Below are positions 1 to 10,500 of a stretch of 64,000 nt of DNA, piece after piece. The DNA is from Incurvaria masculella (Eukaryota; Arthropoda; Insecta; Lepidoptera; Incurvariidae), in assembly GCA_946894095.1 (NCBI GenBank), contig OX335652.1, forward strand, positions 4,673,001 to 4,737,000, given 5' to 3'. Numbering within the stretch: position 1 is the first letter of the stretch; each line of letters begins with the position of its first letter. Below the pieces are notes generated by a model. That model saw only the letters and a program-made list of their open reading frames with translations, had not been told where the DNA came from and searched no databases. A program made the translations under genes and the position numbers.

Positions 1-186
1 ATTGACGAGGTATTCCTAGGTCAAATTGGAGCAAAAAAAAAGATACAATTGTGTTGTACTATATAAAAAAATCGTCTTCCCCATTCATTTTCTTAAATAC
101 ATACCTACACACAAAATGTACGTATGAATTTTTTTAAGTAGTACAAGAAGGGACTGTCTGTCGCGTTAACAAACCGGGGGCTCAAG

Positions 187-507
187 TTTTTAGGGTTCCG
201 TACCCAAAGGGTGAAAACGGAACCCTATTACTAAGCCTCCGCTGTCCGTCCGTCCGTCCGTCCGTCCGTCCGTCCGTCTGTCCGTCTGTCACAGGGCTGT
301 ATCTCAGTAACCGTAACAGGTAGACAGCTGAAATTTTCACAGAGTGTGTATTTATTTTGCCGCTATAACAACAAATAGGTAAGATTAAAAAATAATTAAA
401 ATTAATGGGGGCTCCCATACAAAAAACGTGATTTTTTTGTTTTTTTTTTCTACGATGGTACGGAACCCTTCGTGTGCGAGTCCGACTCGCACTTGGCCGG
501 TTTTTTT
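187..507 (+). mobile_element. Family A lepidopteran repeat, full-length copy
   Basis: A non-autonomous dispersed element with no coding capacity. It opens with AGGGTTCCGTACC at 192. A complementary CGGAACCCT follows about 30 bases later, then a GTCC/GTCT microsatellite (about 249-290). The inverted partner GGTACGGAACCCT lies near the right end (458-470), followed by the palindrome GTGCGAGTCCGACTCGCAC, TTGGCCGG and a T run. I recognise this sequence as a very common repeat of moths and butterflies. Its class is uncertain: the hairpin near the 3' end recalls Helitrons, but the CTRR end is missing. Confidence 0.85.
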
Positions 508-938
508 GGGTTGGAAGGGACGGGTCAAGGCATTAATGTGGAGACGTGCCGTATGTATTACTATTACACTTTATATCCGTTATTTTGACGTGACACGCGA
601 CATGACGTGCGGGTACATTAGTTTGTGTAAAAGCCGATAAAAGCAAACCCGCGTGACCGGGTTGCGATGGAAATAATTTAGTTGGAATATACAGTAGTTA
701 ATTATTAAGCTAGACATAAGGCCAACAAAAGATTTATTCAACCCAATGGATATTAAATATGAAATATTTAGTACCTGTTTTACCATTAATAAGGGTTAAT
801 GTGCTGGTATGTCACCCGCTGGCGCAAACCTCGGTTTTCGATTGTCGAGGGTAAGTCATGGGGTTGAACATGGGTGACCGTCCGACCACTGAGGCTAGTC
901 CTGATTCAGATTTTACGTAAAACCTTTTTCACCAACAG
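508..938. other. Unique sequence, nothing firm
   Basis: No repeat family or gene recognised. A possible plus-strand splice donor (GTAAGT) lies at about 850, a short distance before the candidate exon that starts at 939. No convincing coding frame leads up to it. Confidence 0.3.
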
Positions 939-1038
939 GAGTTACGGATTGTCTACTCGCGAGTGTCTTTAATCACAACTTCGACATGAAAATCCTCAAG
1001 CAAGCTGCATGGTGCCTCTTTGAGCGTGATTTCTCGAG
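939..1038 (+). other. Candidate internal coding exon (100 nt)
   Basis: A pyrimidine-rich stretch ending CCAACAG at 938 looks like a 3' splice site, and CTCGAG|GTAAGG at 1038/1039 looks like a 5' splice site. Between them one frame stays open for the full 32 complete codons (from 941); the other two contain stops. The predicted peptide is mixed in composition, with Asp, Cys, Phe and Lys in a protein-like pattern (VTDCLLASVFNHNF at its start). I do not recognise a family. This may be chance in AT-rich DNA, and no partner exon was found. Confidence 0.25.
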
Positions 1039-1095
1039 GTAAGGTGTATACTAAAATTTAATAAAAAAAACTACAGGTTCCCTTGGAATACTTGC

Positions 1096-1120
1096 TAGGT
1101 TAGGTTAGGTTAGGTTAGGT
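1096..1120 (+). repeat. Interstitial (TTAGG)n-type run
   Basis: Five perfect tandem copies of TAGGT, a rotation of the insect telomere unit TTAGG. The run sits directly at the start of a family B SINE fragment, whose body normally has a GGTGGTAGGGTTT-like sequence here. Local expansion from that seed is at least as likely as a telomere-derived insertion. Confidence 0.8.
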
Positions 1121-1240
1121 TTAATCCCATCCGGGTTAGTACTATCGCTGGAATGAAGGATGGTCGAAGCAGACATCATTCCAAACATCACCATATTTTT
1201 TTTTATGTAACTGGACATGGATGGCTAATACCAACAGATA
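1120..1240. mobile_element. Two family B SINE fragments, opposed
   Basis: Bases 1120-1165 match the plus-orientation SINE body (the segment around CATCCGGGTTAGTAC and the GATGGTCGAAGC motif). Bases 1192-1240 match the poly-T plus GACATGGATGGCTAATACC end of a minus-orientation copy. Both are truncated. The arrangement suggests two insertions or an inverted rearrangement. Confidence 0.65.
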
Positions 1241-1589
1241 TAATATTATAGCCTGTAGACGAAATTATTAATATAATAAATATACTTTTTTTTCCTACAT
1301 TCTAGACTATTCTAACACATACGAGCTAAAAATAATATTATTGAAGTAAGCTTCAAATATATCAGAGACATCACAGTATAAGGACGACTTGTAAGCATAA
1401 AAACCATTGAAAATAGACATTAATTAATATTCGTCAATTACTAAGAAAAATCGGATCAATCCAACTCATGCGAAATAAGAATAAGAACGCCAACGTTAAA
1501 CGGCGCACGCAAACACATCACGCGTCAAGTGAATACATTTCGTGCGAATTCGTTCAAACTCACCGAGTGCACGCGGAGAGCGTAACATT
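1241..1589. other. AT-rich spacer
   Basis: AT-rich non-coding sequence. I see no repeat family, gene or structured element here. Confidence 0.4.
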
Positions 1590-1880
1590 CACATTTCCAC
1601 GGGAAAAATAATGTCGGCGGCGCCGTTAATGTGATTAATGGGCGGGGCGGGGCGGCGGGCGGCGGTCGCCATGGCGACGCGTCCAAAACTTTCCGCCCCC
1701 GCGGCCGAGTGTTGTCGACCCGCCATCGATTGCCGCCTCAGGTGAGCGGGGCGGGGTGGTGGGGGGTGGCGCCCCCCCCCCCCCCACACCGACACGTGTG
1801 ACGCTAATGAAATGTTCGCCGCGGGCTTTACTAAATTAGATTTCAATACACGCGGGCCCGGGGCGATGTTAGATCGGACT
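1590..1880. promoter_or_regulatory. CpG-rich patch, candidate promoter or first exon
   Basis: Strikingly CpG-rich against AT-rich flanks, with GGGCGGGG boxes (1641-1660), a C run near 1772-1786 and a G/C-rich end. On the plus strand, GCCATGG at 1669 is a good start context. The frame from ATG 1671 stays open for 71 bases to CTCAG|GTGAGC at 1741/1742, a good splice-donor match. That is the layout of a short first coding exon, but the peptide (begins MATRPKLSAPAAE) matches nothing I know. It could equally be a non-coding regulatory island. Confidence 0.3.
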
Positions 1881-1995
1881 GTTGGCATGTGGTAAAAAAA
1901 CAAGGGTCCAATTGAGAGTGTTCAAATGTCTGTGGAGTGAGTACATTTTATCTATATTTGCTCCCTTTATTTGTAATTTGAAATGTTTATTGTTT

Positions 1996-2128
1996 TTTAT
2001 AGGGTTCCGTTCCCCAAAAGGAATAAAAAACGAGCAATTATCGGATCACATCGTTGACTGCCTGCCTGACAATAAAATATTTATCAGTAACGCGTACAGG
2101 TTAAATGATTATAAAATCCTTAGATATA
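1996..2128 (+). mobile_element. Degenerate repeat fragment at mariner insertion site
   Basis: A TTTTATAGGGTTCCG-type start followed by diverged sequence with TGCCTGCCTGAC. This resembles a second lepidopteran dispersed repeat related to family A. The first mariner begins directly after it, so the mariner probably inserted into or beside this older repeat. Confidence 0.45.
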
Positions 2129-3412
2129 TTGGTTGGGGAAAAAGTTTCTTCGCATTTTTTAAGAAAATTCAAAACATTTTTTAATATGGTTTATTTACAT
2201 TTAACTAAAGTATGTAGGTACCATTTTGTTCGATAACTTTTTGCCATCTTGTAGGTAGGGACATGATCCCATTGCTATAGAAATATTGGGACTTCTGATC
2301 AATATCCCGCGACAAGTGGTTTTGGCAGTCCTCTCGTGATGTTAACCTGACACTGCCTAAAGAATTCTGAAGAGACCTAAACAGGTGTAAATCTGAAGGT
2401 GCAAGGTCAGGACTATACGGCGGATGCATTAACACCTCCCAGCCAAACTCTCTTAGTTTTTGCTGAGTGGCTAAAGATGTGTGAGGTCTAGCGTTATCAT
2501 GATGAAAAACCACACCCCTTCTGTTGATTAATTCCGGCCGCTTTCTCTCAACTTCTTGCTTTAATCTCATCAGTTGTTCGCAGTAGAGTTCAGAATCGAT
2601 GGTCCTGCCTGGTGGTAACAGCTCATAATGAATAATGCCCTTCCAATCCCACCACACAAACAGAATCACCTTGTTGCGAGTTAACCAGGGTTTCGCCACA
2701 GTCTGTGAAGCTTGACCGGCCTTTGACCACGACCTTTTTCGCACGTTCTTGTCGTACGTGATCCACTTTTCATCACCAGTTATCAGCTTCTTCAAAAATG
2801 GTTCGGTTTCATTACGTCGTAATAAAGAATCACAAATGAGTACACGGTTCATTAGGTTTCTTTCAGTGAGCTCGTGATGTACCCAAATATCGAGCTTTTT
2901 TGTGTACCCAGTTTTTTTCAAATGCGCCAAAACTGTTTTGTGGTCAATTCCTAGTTCTTCAGCTACGTCGTAACTACTGATATGCCGATCTTGCTCCACT
3001 TTTTCAAAAATGGCATCCATTTTATCCGTAATAGGGCGACCAGAGCGACGTGCATCTTTGACATCAAAATTTCCGGATTGAAAACGCTTAAACCAAATTT
3101 GTGCTACTCTCACAGACACTGCACTAGGTCCATAAACATCGCAAATTTTTTTCGCGGCTTGCGTTGCATTTTTACCTTTTTTGTAGTAAAATTTTAAAAT
3201 GTATCGAATTTCTTCATTAGATTCACTCATTTTGACAGTACGAAAAACAAATGAGAATCACACATTTTCCTAATTTGAATTTGGAATTATGTTCATTAAA
3301 ATTTAAACTTTCAATGATACCAAAACCAGCCAGATACAAATAGTATAGCCAAAGAGATTTTATTACAAGTTCATACATACTATAATGCGAAAAGACTTTT
3401 TCCCCGACCTAT
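2129..3412 (-). mobile_element. Mariner transposon copy 1, full length
   Basis: A 1.28-kb mariner on the minus strand, bounded by imperfect terminal inverted repeats and TA dinucleotides. The end near 2131 reads GGTTGGGGAAAAAGTTTC inward. The end near 3410 reads GGTCGGGGAAAAAGTCTT inward. The two ends differ from each other in the same way in copy 2 (13234-14516), so this asymmetry belongs to the family. One open transposase gene fills most of the element. Exact edges are uncertain by about 3 bases. Confidence 0.95.
2205..3230 (-). CDS. Mariner transposase (341 aa), copy 1
   Basis: Cut-and-paste DNA transposase of the IS630-Tc1-mariner superfamily. It binds the element's inverted ends in the nucleus and inserts at TA. 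Residues 1-110 form the paired helix-turn-helix DNA-binding region, with a GRP-type linker (RRSGRP, 61-66). The catalytic triad is D153 (TGDEKW), D245 (FHHDNARPH) and D280 (YSPDLAPSD), with 34 residues between the last two, the DD34D signature of true mariners. The usual WVPHEL motif reads WVHHEL at 116-121, and the residue after D280 followed by HLF is Leu rather than the common Tyr/Phe. These changes could weaken activity. The frame is unbroken and full length. From memory it looks closest to the mellifera/cecropia-type mariners. It differs from copy 2 at 10 of 341 residues. Confidence 0.95.
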   Translation of the reverse strand: MSESNEEIRYILKFYYKKGKNATQAAKKICDVYGPSAVSVRVAQIWFKRFQSGNFDVKDARRSGRPITDKMDAIFEKVEQDRHISSYDVAEELGIDHKTVLAHLKKTGYTKKLDIWVHHELTERNLMNRVLICDSLLRRNETEPFLKKLITGDEKWITYDKNVRKRSWSKAGQASQTVAKPWLTRNKVILFVWWDWKGIIHYELLPPGRTIDSELYCEQLMRLKQEVERKRPELINRRGVVFHHDNARPHTSLATQQKLREFGWEVLMHPPYSPDLAPSDLHLFRSLQNSLGSVRLTSREDCQNHLSRDIDQKSQYFYSNGIMSLPTRWQKVIEQNGTYIL

Positions 3413-3999
3413 TATGATATATGATCTTTGAGCTGCAAAAAATCTAGTTTTTAAGTCAACGCAAATTTACACACTCGCGAATTTATCAAAACCCATAACG
3501 AATAATCAGTAGCTCAGCTCAGTGTTGCTACGCCTTGCGATTCGCTAATCTGGGTGAAGCACCTCTGAGCGCGGTTAGGTTCTGGATGTGTTCATTGTTG
3601 TATGCGCGTAAAAATCTAGCGCGAACAAGCGAAATTTAGGTTTTTAATTTGTAGAGCCTACTTTCTAAATAAAATAATATATATTTCACGATTATTTACT
3701 ACATAAATATGTAATCTAATACCAGAAAATATAAATTTGTCTAAATCATTTATAGTTTTCAAGCGGCCGGCTTGAAAACCTAGTAAAAACCTAGTAAATA
3801 GGTGTTTACAAACACATTTTTTTTAAAGAATATAAGCAACTCGTTAAAACCGTTTTACGGTTATACACTAGATAATAGTCTACATTTTGATTTTTCTACC
3901 GGTGTTTATTCTTAACCGACGCTGAGATAAAATAAAAATAAACCCAAAATATTGGAGTTTAGCATAACACGAAGCCTTAAAAAAACCTCACTAAACTCG
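3413..3999. other. Spacer, no gene seen
   Basis: Mostly AT-rich. The first 100 bases (CTCGCGAATTTATCAAAACC region) may continue the old repeat interrupted by the mariner. No coding frame or other repeat is recognised. Confidence 0.35.
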
Positions 4000-4360
4000 C
4001 TTACGAAAGATTGGGCACGCAAGAGCAACCATACTGCGGCGACACGTCACCGGGTCGAGCGAAAAATCCCAATTATCCGGCAACAAAGTGGCCCTTTGTG
4101 CGACCACCACCGGCGCGGCCTTTCGGATATCCGGAATAATAATTAGCGCGCACCCGATTATCCGAGCGGGCGCCCCTTCGACCGTCGCCCTTTCAATCGC
4201 CGCTGTCCAAGTTTTTATTGAAACTGTGTAGCGTTTTATCGTTCGCTTTAGTGCGAAGTCACGCGTGCGGTGCTCGCCCGGTTGAGAGCGGACGAACTAT
4301 TTCATTTGCATTCACTGTGGCACGTGTTGGGAGCGTTTGGCTCATGCGTTCCTTATACAA
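4000..4360. promoter_or_regulatory. CpG-rich patch
   Basis: CpG density is high against the surroundings (GCGGCGACACGTCACCGG, CCACCGGCGCGGCC), with TAAT cores at 4136-4142. No persuasive coding frame is present. It may be regulatory DNA; the sequence alone gives no function. Confidence 0.25.
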
Positions 4361-4559
4361 TTTTAACACCTGGAATAAAGTAATGTCGATCTTTTTATAT
4401 CAAGTAAACAGAAATATAAGAATGACATACAAAACCATTATTGGTTAACACATCTCAAAAATCCACTCAGACTTACATTAATCTAACATATAAATACGCA
4501 GACGCGGGATTGTTGTATTGTAATATTTCAGTACTCAAATAGCGTACACCAGGCTCTCA

Positions 4560-4800
4560 CATAAGAGGTGTCGACCGCCCATGTGCTTACGAACTTTCAC
4601 GGAGTTTGCGAAAACCATGCCGGTGTCCGGCCGTCAAGGTGTTTCTTCCCACCATGCTTGAAGGGCCCTAGATTTCCCCTTGGGGACTTACCTGGATGGG
4701 GAAATACTTTGTATGGTCCGCGTTGCACGGCGTTAGAACGGGGACGGAGGGATAGCGTTATACAGCTCCGAATAGACGATATAAGACAGAAAGAGACCCT
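4560..4800 (+). repeat. Family C repeat, copy 1
   Basis: Shares several blocks in the same order with 32800-33085: CATGCTTGAAGG, a TTTGGGGA-like block followed by GGGGAAAATATCT-like sequence, and GGGGACGGAGGGACAGCGT. I do not recognise the class. Continued weak similarity may run to about 5130, where a GCTACGGAACCCTCGG block recalls the end of another lepidopteran repeat. Confidence 0.5.
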
Positions 4801-4860
4801 ACATCCCTGCGGCGTTGCAAGGTTTCTAAATTCTAGTGCATCAACGTTAATATAATTTTA

Positions 4861-7230
4861 TTCCAATATGGTGTCGCCCCAAAGTCGAACTGTGCCTAGC
4901 GAAAGTCAACCTACTGTTCCCCAAAAGCGGTCCACTATACCCGACTTTATCGCAACGAGTGTGTTGTTGCGCTCCGAACACTGGCCAGAGCCTGTTATCC
5001 TTGTTTATCTGAAAGACCGTGAAAAAAAAGGGAACTTCGCCCCGCTCCTTATTACGCGCCGGATATTGCCTCACATTCTGATTTATGCGCTGCTACGGAA
5101 CCCTCGGGTCCACTATGCGCACTTGAAATATTGTCTAGCCTGTTTGAGAATAACGCGCTTTTTCTAGTCGGATAATTTTGGAAATTACTTTCTGACCGTC
5201 CGCACCCATTCCAACTCGACTTTATATTTTGCTTCTTTCGCAGAATGAGCAGTAGCTTGCTTCACGAAAGCCAGTAGCTTTGGCGATAGGTAAATCGTAA
5301 ATTTGACAATGTTAAAATGTAAAATTTGTTTGTATGACGCAGAGTTAGTCTGCTTCAATTTACACATTGATCATTTCGATTATATTTAGAGCTTTTAATG
5401 CCTTTGTAGTCTAAAGATGTTTTGGAGTTAACCAAAAAATAAACAAATGTATGATTTCCTCGTGTGTTTTCTATCACCGGACAATACTAAGGATCGAATT
5501 TTATTTCGCGTCTCATGTCTCCACGTGCTACATGGATACATGAGACCCGAATTAAAATTAAATTTAAATATACAACATCAGTTAATTTATGATCAAGTTA
5601 GCATCCCTAAAAATCCATTTCATGACGAAATATTTAAAAACATCTCCAACATATTAATCACTTACAAACGATGAAATGAATGTATATTTTTGATCAACAA
5701 GAAAAAGCCAATACATACAATAATAAGAAAGACAATAATAATAATAGTGAGCCCGAAGAAAAACTACCTACTTCTACACTAAACTACACATGAAGATGGG
5801 AAACAGGCATTGCCGTATTTCCGACGTTAGGGTCAATCTCTCTCCGTCGAACGCTTCCCTGGGCCGATGTCGTTAACCAGTTGAGCCATGACATTTTTTA
5901 GCAGGGCTTTACTCTGATCAATGACAGGAGTCGAGCAGTTTGTCAAGTAGGATTACACCTGGGGCCGCATTCTGTGCGGGATAGCCGTGCGCTATCCAGC
6001 CCACTATCATACGAAAACGTATCGTACTGACGTATTCGAGCCGAAAGTCAACACGTGACGTCATAATAACGGTGATCTTGGCTTTGCTTAAGAATATGTC
6101 GCTGGAAGTTAGTGTTATAAATCTTGTTATTGTTTGTATTTGCATGATGCATGATTTAATGAGATTATAGTATTGTTTTATTGCATTCATAGGTAGGTAA
6201 CCTACACTTAAACATGTCAAGAATCGTTATGTTAGGTCTATGTCAAAAATATAAATGTCGCATACTTCCATGCACATAAGAACTGGCAAACATATTTTGC
6301 CAGTCACCAAATAAGTTTAAAACTTAAGTAGTTGATTAATTAATGCCACCGCTCGCAAACATAAGGAGAAACGTAAAAAATAAATATAAAAAAACAAAAG
6401 ATAAAAAAAACACTAATTATGATGATAGTATTGTTTGTATTGTATTATTAATCTTAAGCTATGGTACAGATTAAGAGTAAGTGCTTGCCTGAACCTGCTG
6501 TGTCACCTTATGCTTTACTATTACGTTACCATATTGCGACGATTGTATATGCGAAGACTTGTAAATTGTATGTACACATTCACACAATAAATATTATACT
6601 ATGAAAAAAAAGGTACAGATGCAGAAATATAATAGTATCTAAAACGTATTATTTATATTTTATAAGTCGATGACTATTTGTCACGCATCTATTTTGTGTT
6701 TTTCTTGCCAGTTTTATCTAGCAGCTCTATGAAGATAGCTCTAGTCGTTACGAACTTAAGAATACACAGATATTATGAAATCCAATTCAATTCTTCTATG
6801 ATTCACATCAATAATAAAATGGCGGAGAGCGCACTATCGTGCGAATCCCGCGAGCCTCAGCTGGGATCAGCGCGAACGCGCCGCGATGCCAGCTGTCAAT
6901 CTTCGTCCGGGCTCAGGCCACTAGGCGCGACTGTTGCGCGATATTCACGATATATTGAATACGAATTCACTTTGCTAATTACAACACGAGGTCACTTAGA
7001 GTAATGTCGGTCATTGCATCATTATTTTATCTCTTTTAATCATGCATTGATAGTACACTGCACTCTGATAGTTGATATTGTTACAAGAGTGTTTGAAAAA
7101 TCGACATCACGAGTGGACGTGCAATACGATTTTACCATGGGAAATTTGTTTGAAACTTTTTTGAAAAAAAAAAGAAAGAACACTTGCAGTCGTATTCAGA
7201 GAGCACCTGTCAAAACTTAGTACGAGATTA
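4861..7230. other. Long spacer without a gene
   Basis: AT-rich, with short open frames that show no family, no splice structure and no protein-like composition. At about 5790-5900 the minus strand carries a tRNA A-box-like TGGCTCAACTGGTTAACG, followed by GCGTTCGACGG in the B-box place. This is probably an eroded tRNA-derived SINE. A short GC-richer stretch with TCAGCTGGGATCAGCGCG-type sequence lies at 6835-6940. Confidence 0.35.
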
Positions 7231-7232
7231 GC

Positions 7233-7267
7233 ACCGGACTAACCATTCAAAAACCGGTTTAGTCCGG
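7233..7267. repeat. Hairpin, 9-10 bp arms
   Basis: CCGGACTAA (7234-7242) and TTAGTCCGG (7259-7267) are exact inverted copies around a 16-base loop. A related GGATTAAAGTTAGTCC stretch follows. This may be the core of a worn MITE. Confidence 0.5.
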
Positions 7268-7796
7268 CGGATTAAAGTTAGTCCTCCGCCCACTTTGATT
7301 ACAGCTGTTAGTGTTTTTCGCCTCTACGTACACCCATTTCCACATAACAATATTTTAACTTTTGGCCGGTTGAATAATGACAGTGAAGAAGAACTGGCAT
7401 GACGTTTCGATGGACATTTCTCAACGTCCAATTAATGTATGTTTACAAAATGCTGGCATTAGCTACAGATAATACACGTATTGCAGACTAATTATTTTTA
7501 CTCATTACAATTGTCATCCATAGACAGGACACTAAACAGTTCAACTCATATAGAAAACATGGGAATTGTTTTCGTACTTCTTACAAGATGTTGCAAATTA
7601 GAACAGGCCAGTCTTCATAAACAGCACCCGTCACGGGTATCACCCAAAACGGTTAATACTTCTTTTAGACTTTTTTCGAGGTTCATCTGGCCAAATTGAT
7701 TGAACGATTATTAATTTTATTAGGTTTAGAATGTAAAAAAATAGTGAAGTATTCTTGGTATTCTATCATGATTGTTTTCTTAATGAGAAGAAATGC

Positions 7797-7936
7797 ATTT
7801 ATGCTAAAACCACAAATAGGTAAAATTACAAAACAATCAACATTAAAGGGGTGCCCCATACAAAAAACGTGATTTTTTTATGTTAAATCTGGTAAGGAAC
7901 CCTTCGTGTGTCCGACTCGCACTTGGCCGGTTTTTT
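7797..7936 (+). mobile_element. Family A repeat, 5'-truncated
   Basis: Retains the right half only: ACAAATAGGTAAAATTA, CCCATACAAAAAACGTGA, AAGGAACCCTTCGTGTG, then TCCGACTCGCACTTGGCCGG and T6. One arm of the terminal palindrome has lost part of its sequence. Confidence 0.85.
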
Positions 7937-8599
7937 AATTTGCAACCTATTTTACAGTACGATGATAAATTAAGGTTTATTGTATAAATATCGAAACATT
8001 ATTTTTTTGTAACGTTACTGACGGAGTCCTAGGTAAAATATACGATAATTGATATCTTGAATAAATAAACGTTTACAAGTAGCACTTTTCATTTGACATT
8101 ACTTACCCACGACTCCCGCAGCGAGAATCGAAAAATAAATCTAAAAACAAATTCCCGAAAAAAAGAGCACAAACGGCCTTTAACGAGATTTCTCCAAGGA
8201 AACGGGCTAGAAGCTCTCAGCGGGAAGAAATACATTAAAGTCGCTTCCCGCACGCACGTCGCCACAATTTGTGTGAAACTCGGGGAGCGGTGGACACATT
8301 TACACTGAGTAGCGCTCGGTAAACAGTGTCACGCGGAATAGCACCCTCCTCCCTACCCCGCAGGGCGGGGGGCTTCGTGTTGCCAACGGCAATATTATAT
8401 GTAGAGTAACATTTGGGCGGGCGGCGAACCCTTCGTTCCGAAAGCCGCGCCCACCAGGTGCAATATAGAATGAAGGTTGTCCATAAAAACACTATGGATA
8501 CCCGCACGATAGAAGGAAATAACCAAAATAGTAATATATAAAAAAATAAAAATGTTATTTATTTTAAGTAGTCAGCCATATAAAGCTAAAAAATACTTA
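7937..8599. other. Spacer with a small GC-rich stretch
   Basis: Mostly AT-rich. A GC-richer part at 8335-8460 includes CCCCGCAGGGCGGGG. No gene or repeat family is recognised. Confidence 0.3.
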
Positions 8600-8744
8600 C
8601 CCTGCTACTAATAATCCCAGATCATCGTCTGAATAGTTATACAATGTTTTGTCCCTTTCTATAGAATTAAAAACTGCCCGTCAATGCAAAGGACAAAACA
8701 TTGTATAACTATTCAGCTGATGATCTAGGTTTATTAGTAACAGG
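8600..8744. mobile_element. MITE family J, complete
   Basis: A 145-bp inverted-repeat element. The left arm (8600-8660) and right arm (8685-8744) are complementary over about 57 bases, with few mismatches: GAATAGTTATACAATGTTTT on the left and its inverse on the right. The ends are CCCTG and CAGGG. A half copy lies at 37837-37893. No coding capacity; the mobilising transposase is unknown. Confidence 0.8.
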
Positions 8745-10199
8745 GACAGTGTTTTACTATTTTTTTATATTTTAACCCAAGATTATTTTTATTATATACA
8801 TATATTTATTAAAAAAATTACAAGTGAATTATCTGGCAATTCTCGTAAGAAAATTCAAATCATTTTGCAGGTATAAATTAAGCTGATGTTTTTAATAAAA
8901 TATTATGTCCAAATCGAACAATAATCGCTATGGAGATTTACAAGCACTATGCGCAAACATCGTGTTTTTGTAGCTTTAAAATCATACGTGAATTTAGTTT
9001 TATAATGGAAGAAATAAATAGAAACGTAAAAAAACTGCATATTTTTACGTTTTTTGTTTTCTATCGATCTTTTATGTGCTGTGGTAACGAAATTAATTGA
9101 GATGGTCCGAATTAAGCTAAAGTAATAACAGTCGTTTTCAGCCTGATCAGTCAATCACAGTCTGACAAATTAATTAATTACAGAGCGCCACCTAGCGTAG
9201 GGTAGAACAGAACACGACATAATAAAAGCACAAAACTTGTCTAGGCGTGTGGTAGTTTTAAATAATAACGTCCGAAGCCATACCAGTACATTGGGAGGGC
9301 GAACACTTTGTTGTATGACCTAAGACTTTAGCCTGGATAAATATTCAGGAATTCAGGAAGTCGTGTCACATTCTCGCACCGACTGTCTCGTAGAAGATCA
9401 AACGTTAAAGCAACAAGATATTCCACTGTCGCGTCTCCTCACGTAGCACAGACCCCGATCTACCAAACGTGGTTTCTGTTAAAATATCTTTGCTCAGCGG
9501 CGTACACTCCAATCAGAGCGCGCGTTTAACCGCATGGCGTAAACGGCGACTACTTAAGGGGCGTATGGCTTAGGAAAGGGACAGAAAGCGTTTAAGTTGT
9601 CTCCACTATTCATAGAAGTGATTCTTAAATTCAAAACAAATCGTGCTAAATTGTGTTTTTAAAAACCCTTAATCGAGCTGATAATAAAGGTATATACGGT
9701 AACGAGATGTTCAATAATGGTTTAAAATATTTTCTTCTGTCGAACGAAAGCTAGGTCTTAGCATCGAGTAAGAAAGAATATAAGTGACAATTTAAATTCA
9801 GCGACAGCATAGTCACGTTTTAGTGATAATGTACTGAAGGTAGCGCCAGGTCGCTTAAGAATTGAAACAAAAAAATACAAACCAGTGAAGTTTCTTTACG
9901 GATGTCTTACTAATTTAATTTATCAAATCCGCGGATCAATCAGTTCGTAACATAACGAAGTGTAGTTTGACTACACTCGTTGACCGAGCGAAGAGCTATG
10001 TTCGAGCGTGGCGTCTCCGTTTTTTGATCAGGTTCGATAATTATAGAGATTTTTTTTGTGATGCCATTTTTTGAGCATTTTCCAGAAATTTTGTAAATGA
10101 TTAAAAGACAGACTCGTGAGTCTAGAGCGTCTAGTTATGAAGTATTTAACATGAATCGTTTTGATGGTATATCATCCAAGAAGCCGAACTTTGAACTAG
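8745..10199. other. Spacer; possible promoter-like patch near 9480-9640
   Basis: Mostly AT-rich non-coding DNA. Around 9500 lies CTCCAATCAGAGCGCGCG (CCAAT-like) followed by GC-rich sequence and a long AT-rich tail. This could be a promoter or 5' leader but no coding exon follows. At 9960-10030 a TTGACCGAGCGAAG...GCGTCTCCGTTT motif recurs at 25718-25742. Confidence 0.25.
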
Positions 10200-10500
10200 T
10201 AGCCCGCTGTAATAGAACGGCGTGGGTCTACTTAAGGTCCGCCGCACACGACACGCCCGCCCGCCGCCGTCGCCGCCGCACCGCGCGGGCGACAATACCC
10301 AATATCCTGTTCAAACAAGAGGCCGCCGCGGCGTGCGCTATCGCGTTCGCTCGCAGGGAAATTAGCCGTCACCTGCCGCTTTGTTTGTGCAGAGACGGGG
10401 CTAGGAGGGGGGGGAGGAGAGTGTTCAGCAATTCAGTGGGCCCCAGTCACCAATGTATCCCGTTCTGCGACCTTTCGAAAGCGAACCGAGGGAAATGCCT
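10200..10500. promoter_or_regulatory. CpG-rich patch
   Basis: Very CpG-rich (CGCCGCCGTCGCCGCCGC, 10264-10281). A 135-codon plus-strand frame (10097-10504) spans it, but its Arg/Ala-rich composition is what GC-rich DNA gives in any frame, and no motif is seen. I treat it as a candidate regulatory island. Confidence 0.3.

Noticed and set aside
182..418. Frames over GTCC arrays (also near 36626, 37969, 44694) giving DGRTDG repeats
   Set aside because: Translation of the family A microsatellite, not a protein.
8860..8890. Plus-strand fused splice site at TTTTGCAG|GTATAA
   Set aside because: The pyrimidine tract is weak and GTATAA is a poor donor; much weaker than the two minus-strand candidates.
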